From contig SCHM01000002.1 in the NCBI GenBank assembly GCA_004123355.1, positions 8,529,569-8,593,568 of the forward strand: 64,000 nt of DNA, written 5' to 3'. Shown piece by piece: positions 25,908 to 35,836 of this stretch. Below the pieces are notes generated by a model that saw only the letters and a list, made by a program, of their open reading frames with translations, was not told the DNA's origin and made no database searches. A program made the translations under genes and the position numbers. How positions within the stretch are numbered: the stretch's first letter is position 1; each line of letters begins with the position of its first letter. Origin of the DNA: Amphirosellinia nigrospora. Its lineage: Eukaryota; Ascomycota; Sordariomycetes; Xylariales; Xylariaceae.

Positions 25908-26417
25908 GGTGGCTGCTGTGCTGTGGGTGGTTAGTTGAGATGGAGTCGTTGTCGTTGGTGGTTGAAATGTTTGGCGAGATTCTAGATGCAAAAATGGTTT
26001 TGAGCAAAAATTGTGCCCTCACTAAGCCCTCGGTACGTACCTCTTGTGGCTAAGGCTACGATTGGGTGGTGGAGGGGAGGCAGGAAGCTGGGATGTGGGG
26101 CTGGCAGAAGAGCCCCAGTTCCTGCCCAGTGCACACTGAGAAGACCCACCTAAGCAAGTAGCTAAGTACTATGTACCCCTCCATCTCCACCGGCAGATCC
26201 TCGGTGACCCACGCAAAGAAGACGCTTGGATCACGTTGAACCTCGAGAGCTCCCCATCTGCTTATCGATATCGATAGCTCGAACCTTAGAGGAAAATTTA
26301 TTTTGAGGCATAGCTTGCTTTGTACTTAAAGTTCTGTCGCAAGCTCTCACACCCCGAGATAGCTACCCTCGGTGTACGAACAAGTCCCAATTACCTCACC
26401 AACAATCAAATTCAATA
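25908..26417. promoter_or_regulatory. Shared bidirectional promoter of rpl17 and nop1
   Basis: The 510 bp between two start codons that point away from each other must contain the promoters of both genes. It includes a perfect 14-bp palindrome TATCGATATCGATA (26,263-26,276) and, just after it, GAAAATTTA, which resembles the RRPE element (AAAATTTT) linked to ribosome biogenesis genes in yeast. Which protein binds them is unknown; the RRPE comparison is from established yeast knowledge, the link here is inference. Confidence 0.7.
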
Positions 26418-28598
26418 ATGTCCTTCACACGAGGTGGTGGTCGCGGTGCGCCCGCGGCGGTGGTCGTGGTGGTTTCGGCGGTGGTTTCGGTGGTGGACGC
26501 GGTAGAGGCGGCGGCGATCGCGGTGGCAGAGGTGGTGGCCGTGGAGGTTTCGGCGGCCGTGGTGGTGGCGGCGGTTTCGGAGGCGATCGAGGTCGAGGCG
26601 GCGCTCGCGGTTTGTCATGCCTCGGACCTCGCTGAGCCAATTGATGTTCTAACGCGGGCGATTAGGTCGTGGAGCTCCCCGAGGTGGTGGCCGTGGTGGT
26701 CGCGGAGGTGGCAAGCCTGGTGGTGCTGGAGCCAAGGTCGTGGTAGAACCGGTATGTGCTTGCTTCCCTTCCCGCTGACGCTACAAAGCTGGCAACAGAA
26801 CCGGCGACTAACGATACCGACATAGCATCGTCAGTAAGTGAATGGCAATGCTTGCCTCTCGGCAAAATATGGGTACTAACTTGACCATCAAGCGCTGGTA
26901 TCTTCGTATCTCGCGGTAAGCAACCTGGCGGCGACAAGGTCTGTGGCTAGAGCTAGACACAAGACTGATACCGTCCCTACGTGCTCAAGAGACTGGTTAC
27001 TAACTCTACTCTATAGGCAAGGAAGATCGTAAGTATCCTTCAGTCTTAAGCCCCCTCTTCAACAGGTTAAATAAGAGGGCATATTCAACAACGAGCTCCC
27101 TACCTTATATACCGCCAGACATAGTCGGATCCTGTTTGGTTTCCTCTGGAGATCTGCTCTAACTCTCGACTTACTAGATCTTCTCACACGCTCGGTTGCA
27201 CCTGGTGTTGAAGTGGGTAAGTGAACTCTTGAGTACCTTTCTGTACTGCAGGTAGTATGTTTGATCGTCGCTAACCAATTTCCAGTAAGCAGTCCCCGTC
27301 CCGAGGTCAAGCAAGATTGAAGCGCCCCACCCTCGATAGTGTCTGGCCACGATCCATGATATTCGGAATCGTCTATTAACATGACGGCGTGAAAAGTACG
27401 GCGAGAAGCGAATTACAGTCGACGAAGCAACTAAAGACGCCGAAGGTGCCTCCGTGACCACCAAGGTTGAATACAGAATTTGGGTACGCATTTGAAGTTC
27501 TTTTACGCTTTTGGCAGATCTAGCTTAGTACTATGAGATACTCGAGCCTCTGCTAGGACATTTATCTTGTTGTATGACAAGGCTAATTCATATTAGAACC
27601 CCTTCAGGTCGAAACTTGCTGCTGCCGTAATTGGCGGTATTGATAACATCTTTATTGCCCCCGGAAAGAAAGTCTTGTATCTGGGGGCCGCCTCGGGTAC
27701 ATCCGTATCCCACGGTACGTTATGCTATGGAAGGGCGATGCGGCGATATCAGGTCAATGCTGTTACTAACCGCCAATTGATTAGTCGCCGATATAGTAGG
27801 ACCGACAGGCAACGTTTACGCAGTCGAGTTCAGTCACCGATCTGGACGTGACCTTGTAAGTTATATACGAGACTCTGGATGGTTGCGCTCTCTAATTTTT
27901 TTACTAGACCACAATGGCCCAGCAGAGGACTAATGTGATACCGAGTACGATATGCCAAATCTCTCGTTTCCCGTTCTCATGGTTGCCGAGTCTACTACTA
28001 CCCCTAAACACGTGAAGATTACTATATATAACTATGACTAACCGCCAGCTCAACAGTTGTTGAAGACGCACGTCATCCTCTAAAATACCGCATGCTAGTC
28101 CCTATGGTAGACGCCATTTTCCTCGTAAGTTAACCATTAACGTTTGGGTGTAAGAGATAAGTGCTTCTCTAACTCTGTCTATAGGATGTTGCCCAACCTG
28201 ATCAAGCCCGTATCGCTTTATTGAATGCAGGATTATTCTTAAAGATCGGTGGGGGTATCGTCATCTCCATTAAGGCCAACTGTATAGACAGCACAGCTGC
28301 GCCAGAGGCAGTATTCGCGGCTGAGGTGCAGAAGCTGCGACAAGGAGGTCTTAAGCCACTCGAACAACTGTAAGTTCTCCGACTCTTGCAATAAGTAACC
28401 GCTGAAACTAACAATTCGACTAATAGGACTTTGGGTACGTACATACATGCTTGTAGTGAAACGAACGAGCAAAACTAACGTACTTTCCAGAACCATACGA
28501 GCGTGATCATGCTGTCGGTCAGTATTGCATTATATTTCCCAGTTAACAAACCAAGCTGACTTGATATAGTTATTGGCAGGTATGAGGGCCCGAAATAG
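26418..28598 (+). CDS. nop1: Fibrillarin, box C/D snoRNA 2'-O-methyltransferase, 15 exons
   Basis: The nucleolar methyltransferase of box C/D snoRNPs, which modifies rRNA using S-adenosylmethionine. Exons: 26418-26609, 26666-26751, 26826-26833, 26893-26915, 27017-27028, 27178-27215, 27397-27483, 27597-27714, 27785-27855, 27908-27944, 28057-28124, 28185-28369, 28427-28434, 28491-28517, 28570-28598. They give about 329 aa: [12 protein letters not shown], a Gly/Arg-rich (GAR) domain, [30 protein letters not shown], the SAM-binding [68 protein letters not shown] and a final [18 protein letters not shown]. One base is missing after GCGCCC (26,451-26,453); adding it makes the total divisible by three. 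The intron between exons 6 and 7 fits a stwintron. The methyltransferase core looks complete, so I consider the gene functional. Confidence 0.94.
27216..27396 (+). other. [D1] stwintron (nested intron) in nop1
   Basis: G27216 is the first base of the outer donor. It is followed by a complete 69-nt internal intron, 27,217-27,285 (donor GTAAGT, branch CTAAC, acceptor CCAG). After that comes TAAGCA, so that removing the internal intron creates an outer donor GTAAGC. The outer 112-nt intron ends at AAAAG (27,396) with a TATTAAC branch. Only this two-step removal keeps the Val of the conserved VYGEKR motif with canonical donors. Confidence 0.8.
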
Positions 28599-29085
28599 GC
28601 ACTTTAAGCGTAATACTGTCTAGAATGTATGATGGTCCTACCTCACATTTAGGTGGGTTTTCATCAGGCAACGGCGATCGGCGTTATGGAATGACTTAGG
28701 CTATGATCTTATCATGTTTTCTCATCTGTGTCCGATACCACTCAGGCTCGGTCTGTCCCCACGCAATACAATGATGTTCTCAAAAGTGCATATTATGCTT
28801 AGTCTCACGATAGTTCCTAAACTCTTGCAATCGGTAGAAGCTCAACGAGCGTGCGACTTCTCTGTATCTTGAAACCCGGCAAAGTTGACGAGATGAACCC
28901 CCACATAAGCTTCCTCTATCTCTTGCCTCTGCTATTGACCTGGAAGTGCGGGTATTCTGAGAACCCAGCCCGCTCTCCATCCCCAAGCATAAGTCCTGAA
29001 GTCTACCGACCTCGCCTCTGTGCCCGTTTGATGCGCTAGGATACTCGAAGTCATTTACTTTGAACGGCATCTCATGTGATTGCCA
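28599..29085. other. Intergenic between convergent genes
   Basis: The 3' flanks of nop1 (plus) and the Asn-rich gene (minus) meet here. I see no additional feature; the frames on both strands (28780-29070 and 28851-29039) lack motifs. Confidence 0.5.
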
Positions 29086-30150
29086 TCAGGAAAGGCGGCG
29101 TTTTAGGTGATGATAATATCTTGGCAGGCCGAAAACGGAGAGCGGTGATCTTCCATGAATTGCTGGTCCTCGATGGGCCAGGATAGCCGGACCCAGGTGC
29201 CCAATTGTCAGTTTCCCATACACCGCCAAAGTCCGGGTTGAGGGCCCCAGGCCGGAGTCCCCATGGCCCAGTGTTGCGGTTCGAGTTCTCCCTAGTGCGC
29301 CAGCATAGTTTCCTCCGCGAGGAGAGGTCCCCCCCATAATCGAGCCGCCGCCATATTGTTGTTGTGCCTGTCCACTAGTCCCTCCTATCGTTAACGGAGC
29401 CGGAGTTGGGTCGCCGGCCATATCTTCAGTTGCTGTCCTTGCTGTAAGGATGAAGACGCGCACCACCGGCTCTGGCTGCCAGTCCATCTCGTCCGCCGAC
29501 CCCCGGCCTACCCCGACCTCGTCGCTCCAGCTATCAAGAACTTCGGAGGCGTGCAGGATCGCCGAGGACAGCCAGTCGTGCAGCGTTAGGTTCGCGCGCC
29601 GCACCGTACTGCACTCGGTGCAGAACCGGGTGCGTCGCGCCGGACTGGAGGATCGTGGGGGCCGGTTCCCGTTGCGGCTATTGTGTCTATTCTTATTTCG
29701 AATATAATTGTTCTCGTTCTTGTTATTATTATTGTTGTTGTTGATCGCTGAGGTGGCGTTGGAGTGTCGATTTCGATCCCCGTTTCCATGCCTGCCGCCG
29801 CGGTTGCGATTCCGATTTCGATGGCCAATCCCGCGGGATCCCGACCCTGGCTGTTCTTCGAGGAACGTCAGTCCATCTAGGTCGAGCTGTTCAAAGGGAT
29901 TGGTAAAAATATCGAACGGGTTGCGGATCTTTGGTTTTCTTTCACTCCTGTTCTGCTGCCCCCTGTTATTTCTATCGTTGTTAATGTTATTGTTGTATCC
30001 CCGTTCACGGCGATGGGGAAATGAGGGAGCATAATTGTTTCCGACATCGCGCATGAGGTAGTCATCGTCGCGATCCAGATTGTTCCTTGAACTGTTGCTA
30101 TTCCTGCGATCGGTGCGGCCGCGACGGTTCCTTCTCCTTGATCTTCCCAT
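29086..30150 (-). CDS. Asn/Arg-rich hypothetical protein (354 aa)
   Basis: An uninterrupted frame from the ATG at 30,150 to a stop at 29,086. It is strongly basic at the start (MGRSRRRNRRGRTDRRNSNS), rich in Asn and Arg, and contains a seven-Asn run coded by mixed AAC/AAT codons near 29,735. A possible short motif is IRNPFDIFTNPFEQLDLDGL (about residues 78-97). A more ordered segment follows (about residues 175-230): FCTECSTVRRANLTLHDWLS, ASEVLDSW and a WQPEPVVRVFILTA stretch. Its CxxC pair could bind a metal, though only one pair is visible. The last hundred residues are Gly/Pro/Thr-rich and may be partly non-coding if an intron is present. I do not recognise the family; a nucleic-acid-associated role is a guess from composition. 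Confidence 0.6.
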   Translation of the reverse strand: MGRSRRRNRRGRTDRRNSNSSRNNLDRDDDYLMRDVGNNYAPSFPHRRERGYNNNINNDRNNRGQQNRSERKPKIRNPFDIFTNPFEQLDLDGLTFLEEQPGSGSRGIGHRNRNRNRGGRHGNGDRNRHSNATSAINNNNNNNKNENNYIRNKNRHNSRNGNRPPRSSSPARRTRFCTECSTVRRANLTLHDWLSSAILHASEVLDSWSDEVGVGRGSADEMDWQPEPVVRVFILTARTATEDMAGDPTPAPLTIGGTSGQAQQQYGGGSIMGGTSPRGGNYAGALGRTRTATLGHGDSGLGPSTRTLAVYGKLTIGHLGPAILAHRGPAIHGRSPLSVFGLPRYYHHLKRRLS

Positions 30151-33100
30151 GACCAGTTACATGCGTCTCTCTGCCTTTCAGGGGAGGTCGGAAGAGCTTG
30201 TCAGTCACATCGAGGAGATTTTCAGGTCTTCTGGCTGTCAGGCCTCTGGCAGTTCAGTGGGTGTAGTTTGGATGATGGGCCAATCTCCCAGTTCCGACAC
30301 AACTTATTCAAGTTCTTGGTGCTCTAGGGAGAGGGTTGGCGATGAGGTTGGTTATAATACAGCCCTTGAAGTCAATACAGATGAAAGAGACGAGGGAAAT
30401 CCCTTTTCTTAAGTCTTTCTACATCTTGAAGCTTCGTGTGACTATTTCCCCCCATCTAAGTGAGTAACAATGTTCCACTTTTTGGCAAAGTGAATGTAAC
30501 AGCCTGCGAAACCGACGGATATTGAGGTTTTGAAATTGGGGGTGAGGACAAAGACACTTCACTGCCTTGTGGACATGATCGCTATGAAATGGGAAGTCAA
30601 GAGATGATGGGTCTAGAAGATTTCTAGAAGGTGAGGGCCGTACTCATCTTATCGTATGGGCTGACAAAGAAGGTCTCAAGAGGTCCATCATGGGGTCATT
30701 GTTCTCACTGCATCTCACTCATTATGACTGGCATCAAGGCTATTAGGTGGAATGAGGTGAAGAGCGAGACAGTGTCTAGAATGCTTATCTCAGGGACCTT
30801 ACTACATCGTATTTCGTTTCTTTCCGTATGTTTATAATAAGATGTCACTGTCTCGTAATCCGCGGCGTTCCGGAAGAAAGCCAAGGCAACTTACAAAGAA
30901 GGTCGGCCTTGGGGGCTCATGTGTCTGGTAAGAACTGAATGCATTCTAGATGGCCATATCTCCATATGTTTAGATGGATTCGTACCCCTTAACTTTGAGG
31001 GCGGGCTCATAATTAAGATGTTGTTAGTCTCGGGCATCAAAGGGGTTACCTCTACAGGTCACTTTTGAACCAAATCCTCCATACTAAATATATAATGAGT
31101 AATGAGAGCACCCTTGCCATTCGCCGGCTGCTGACATAGAAACTCAATGTACCACCGTTTAGCTATTTTAGATAACCACATCCTAAAATTGAGTTATGTT
31201 ATGAATCCTAGTATAGTAGCGAAGTATTGCATTCCGGAAGTCCTAAAATCCCGGTATGAGTTTACAGAAAGAGGTACAATCGCTTCCATGGAAACGCCGA
31301 TTAGATAGGAAAGATACCACGGGGTTACATTAATAAGGAAAGGCGTTCGTTAAGTCCATTAATAGCCGAATAAAATGGCGGGATATCAATTTCTCAAAAT
31401 AGATCTACAAACTAGGGATCACCATTTCATGTTCCATCATAGGTGAGCTCCATTCATCTGACTTTGACGTGCGAATCTACCGACCTTAGGCACTCCCTCA
31501 GCAACGGCATCCTTCCACACCTTTTTCATAATTGGCGTCTACTTCGATAACGAAACCAATCTCATGGACCCTATGCGATAAATATCGTGACAGAATGACA
31601 CTTCAACCCGGGTGCCGTGCCAGCGTCTTTCGACCGGTGTAATGGCAAGTCATCGTGCATCGTGAGAGACTCCCTTAGTGGCTTTCCTTATAGACAGGGC
31701 TTTTTGCCCTTGTGATATTATGTATCCCCAGCTGCGGGAGAGGGTGTCACCATCGCCCTGTCTTACGAGACTAATATCGGTGTGCCATGGTACTGGGTTC
31801 TGGTGGCCGACGTTTTGGACCTGTGAGATGTTATACTCCCGCAGATACCCGGTCATTAGCATGCCCTGCATATAGGCGTACGACCTGAATACGGTTTTCG
31901 TTCCTCGGCAGTCCAATGCAAGATGACATGTAAATCATATCATGGTTGTACTCCACGATTGAGATGTATGTAACCGCTGTTGTGTTTGCGGAACTCAGCC
32001 CCTTGTCTCTTTGAGGCGCATTGACACCTCCATCGATCTTCAGAACAAGCCAGGGATAATATGACAGGAGTTCAAGCACTTCTATAGCATTCTCGAAACG
32101 CCACCTACTTATTGCTCCTCCGGTCTATATACACGGGAGTGAGCCAGTATGAAAAGACGGATATGAGCAGTGAGTTTGGATAAAGCTTGTAGGAGAGAGG
32201 AAAGAGGTGGGTAAGTTACACAGTTTGTGCTATTAAACTAGGGACAAGTTCGACGAGATGCGCGCACCGCAACGCGTTCGCTTTATGGTTTGTTGCTTAG
32301 CATGCCCCATTCAATATAAACATGCACGTGCCGGGACACAGCATAGCATGATAAGGGTGTCAAAGTAATTTCTATAAAGCTATACAAGAGCGATTATTGC
32401 GTCCGATCGATCGCCAAGTCTCACGATCACTCGAATCTCCGTAAACTCGGTGTGCAGAGTTGACCGGTCGACGACATCACTGGGTCGCGGGTGGTTCGAT
32501 ATCTCTTGTCAAGGTCGGATACGAGTAGCCGGGCTCGAATCCAGAATCAGGAGAAACCAAGGTAATGCCGACTCCAAGATTAATATATTGTAAACTTACT
32601 ATCCCGTCCTGCTGCAAGAGCTCGATATATCAGAACACACCAACACTCGAGGTAAACACTGTATATAAAGAAATAGTAGGAGTTATGTAGAATACCACAT
32701 TATGCATGCTATGAAACTTCGACCCGTTCCCTTATACAAACGACCACTTCTACTCCAGAAGGCCAACGGCGCAAGTATGACTACAACTATCATACAACCC
32801 ATACCGGCCCGGCAATTCACTGCAGATGGCACAAGCGGCAACGGCCCCCCTGCTACTAGTTCGTCTGATAGAAAACGGCAGCTGTTTATGTCCAATATGC
32901 ATCTATATTGGTCTCGCCCACGGCGGCAGCGGATAGTGCCGCTTGGCACAGGTAACGAACGTATGCACGTTACGTACAAATATTTAGGTCTAGACTAGAC
33001 AACGGACAACACAGTCGACGGAGTGTGAAGCAGGGAAATTATACGACTGTAATTATGGTACTCTAAGACGGTATCGTAAATGGGGCGGTAACGGCGCATA

Positions 33101-35836
33101 CTCGACCACGCTATACAGTAGCATACACTATGGATTTTTAAACACAGTACGAGAGTCTCTATATCACATTCTTCAACAACAGCAACAGCTTAGTCTAACT
33201 AGGTAAATTGGGTAACGAAGTGAAAGGGTTGGATAGGTACCTCGTCGTAACCTGCGTAATACTTCAATGTTCGTCTAATCTCCTGCTGCCGTGCGGCTCT
33301 TGTATCGTAAGCACGTCAACAGGCATTAGTCTCCATACTACCTTGCCTTCCTATACTACGTACAAATATCGTTCCTTGCTCCAAGGTCACCGCGCACTGC
33401 CCATCTGACGACGATGGAGCGGTGTGCAATCCATCTACGAGTTAGGTCAAATGACGATGCGGAGTGCCGTCCCTACCCAGCTGCCTCTACACCTACGCGA
33501 TGCAAATCTGTTACTGCATGCACCTGGGGGTTTATTTCCTGTGCCTCACGACTGCAGAACGAAGCGCACAAGCAGCAGAGAGTTATTATTGACTATACGG
33601 TGGAAAACTAGACTATACCGAGATGGAAAGACTAGTACCGAAAGAATAGAAAATATGTTTCATGGGCGGCTAGTGTTCCACGGATTCGGTATTTCACAGG
33701 TAGGTAATTGACAGGGGAGTATTAGTGACCCAGAAAACCCGAAAGACTGGAAAGAATCTATACCTGGAGGGTCTCTCACACCAAGCCCCGAGAGGCGATA
33801 GTATACGCGTATCAGGACTGCTAAAATTTCATTTATTACCAATATTACTATCGTTTTACCTGTCAGACAAGACCGGTCAGGCAGACCGCTGGCGAAATAC
33901 TTTATAAAGTGACGCTTATTTTATATGCATGTTGTGTGTATAGAAGAAAGGTGGTGTAGACGCCGATAGATGGTAGATGCAGCCCTAGACTAGATACAAC
34001 AGGTAGACTAGAGGGAGGGGAAATGCGAGTGGGCTTAGGGAGATTCGACAATCAACCAAGAGACAAGACGAAGGGGCGGTCTGTCCGGCCAAGGCCGTTT
34101 ACTTCTCAGACAGGATAGGATGGAGGCCTCGTCATGTGGATGGATGGGTAGGTATCTGGTCCCATGATATCATCGTATCAATCTTTCGTGTGTGTGTTTC
34201 AAGCGATACCCTACTTGCATAGGGAAAAAGCAATAGAGCCAAAACAAAACAAAAAACACGGGGAAGAAGACGAATGGGGATAAGTGGAGGGGCGGTCAAA
34301 GGGAGAAAAAAAGAAAAGTGACATAAAAACGAGGGGGGGCGGTGTTATGATATAATCCCGAGTCGACGGATGGCGGTGCGAGCCAATCAATCATGGATCG
34401 CTATACTTGGACCTGTCAACCGGGTATTGAATAAAGAAAGAAAAAAAAGACCTCGACCAAGCAGTTCGATAGGTAGGCTAGGGTGTGGATTATTCGGCGC
34501 AGGTGGTATCGAATTGAGCGGTAAGAGAAGTAACAAGCGATAGAAAGTAAATAATGTTATCAATACGGGGCGGCGACTAAGCGACTCGGTGCTGCCGAGC
34601 GAGTCAGTGAGTAAAGTGCTGTGCCGACGCGACCTCAGCGGAAGCGAGACAGCGCAAGGATTGCCCATTCGGTAAAAACAATATACCTATACTTATGCCG
34701 CTGTACCTTAGGTACCTTAGGTACTACAGTATGTCATGTACGCTCAACGCTGTGTGTGTGCACTGCACTGCACTGCACCGCATCATCCACAAGCCTGCTG
34801 CCACCTCATATACACAACCAAGTAGCCTATGCGTGTCCGGGTATGGATGCTCTTGTTGTTGTTGTACTGCGTAGTAGTAGGTAATCGTGGACGAACGAAC
34901 GAATGAAGTTGGTGATAAGGGCAATTGATTCGACTAATATTCCCCGCCTAACCAGGGTTTTTTTCCCTAGCCGAATTCCGAGTCCTGGTCTTCGAGCTTG
35001 CCATTGGCTTCTCATGGCTGCTGAAAAGATGAGAAAGATATCCACGGAACCTGCAGGAAAAAAGTTCAGCGTTCAGGTGTCATCGTTCTCTACCTGCATA
35101 CGCATATATGCATGTAGCATAAATGCCGTACGACCTGGTGGACCGAGTATCTAAGGACTTAGGTACCTATGTCGTCGCCTCCTGCTCGGTTCGGCGTCCT
35201 GTTAGACCTCTTGACCCTTAGATGTACATTGGAAGAGAGGCCCTTGGAGTATTGCTGGAGCTGCGATGGCAGATAGTTACATCAGCAACGCCTCCTATGT
35301 GTGTAGGCATGACGAAACCCTATGTTTCAGTTACAGCTCCGGGGTCCCCTATACGGACTGGAGAGACATGGAAACAAGAAGCAATTGAGACTGGTTGCAA
35401 GTTTGAAGTGCGAATTGAGTATCTTGACGCTATGTAAACGACTCCATGAATGGTACTAGTACATCAGGGTATCTTCGCCAAATACACTGTTTAAAAATGA
35501 TAATGACAATAACCAACTTGAGACGGTGCGCCCACGAGCCTGTGGACGACCGACGACATTACGCCCGGCTTCCCTCCACACTGGAAACCTTCGCTCATGC
35601 CATCCCTAACCTATGCAATATATACCAGACGCCCACGCATGCTTCATCATTCCCCAAAAAAAAGATACCTCCAATATACAACCGGGACCGGCTCCTGCGC
35701 CGTCATGCTGAAACTTCTATAGCCGTTTTTTTTTTAAATCATGTCGATCATCAATATGTCCATCTCTCGAAGGAGGGGTATATGGTAAGGCGAGGGGTGT
35801 TGGTATGTAGGATTATATATACGGTGTGCGGTGCAA
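30151..35836. other. Gene-free stretch
   Basis: About 5.7 kb without a supported gene. Upstream of the Asn-rich gene (30,151-30,600) is probably its promoter. From 30,800 to 34,000 the sequence is visibly richer in A+T, has stops in all frames and may be decayed repeat DNA. No transposase, reverse transcriptase or terminal repeat was recognised. Short frames at 31650-31916, 32683-32998, 33414-33711 and 34387-34668 have no motifs. A CACTGCACTGCACTGCAC run lies near 34,756. Confidence 0.45.

Noticed and set aside
26372-26635. An alternative start for fibrillarin in the Gly/Arg-rich frame at 26,372
   Set aside because: That frame begins with GTG, not ATG, and its first residues are not fibrillarin-like. 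The ATG at 26,418 gives [12 protein letters not shown], and one missing base joins it to the Gly/Arg-rich frame.
26425-26640. Pro/Arg-rich frame on the minus strand
   Set aside because: It is the mirror of the Gly/Arg repeats of fibrillarin and has no independent support.
27213-27396. A single intron with donor GTGGGT instead of the stwintron
   Set aside because: It keeps the frame but removes the conserved Val before YGEKR and leaves two good internal signals (GTAAGT; CTAAC with CCAG) unexplained. I keep it as the main alternative.
27217-27396. Two ordinary back-to-back introns split at the CTGCAG near 27,251
   Set aside because: The leftover G before TAC would put exon 7 out of frame.
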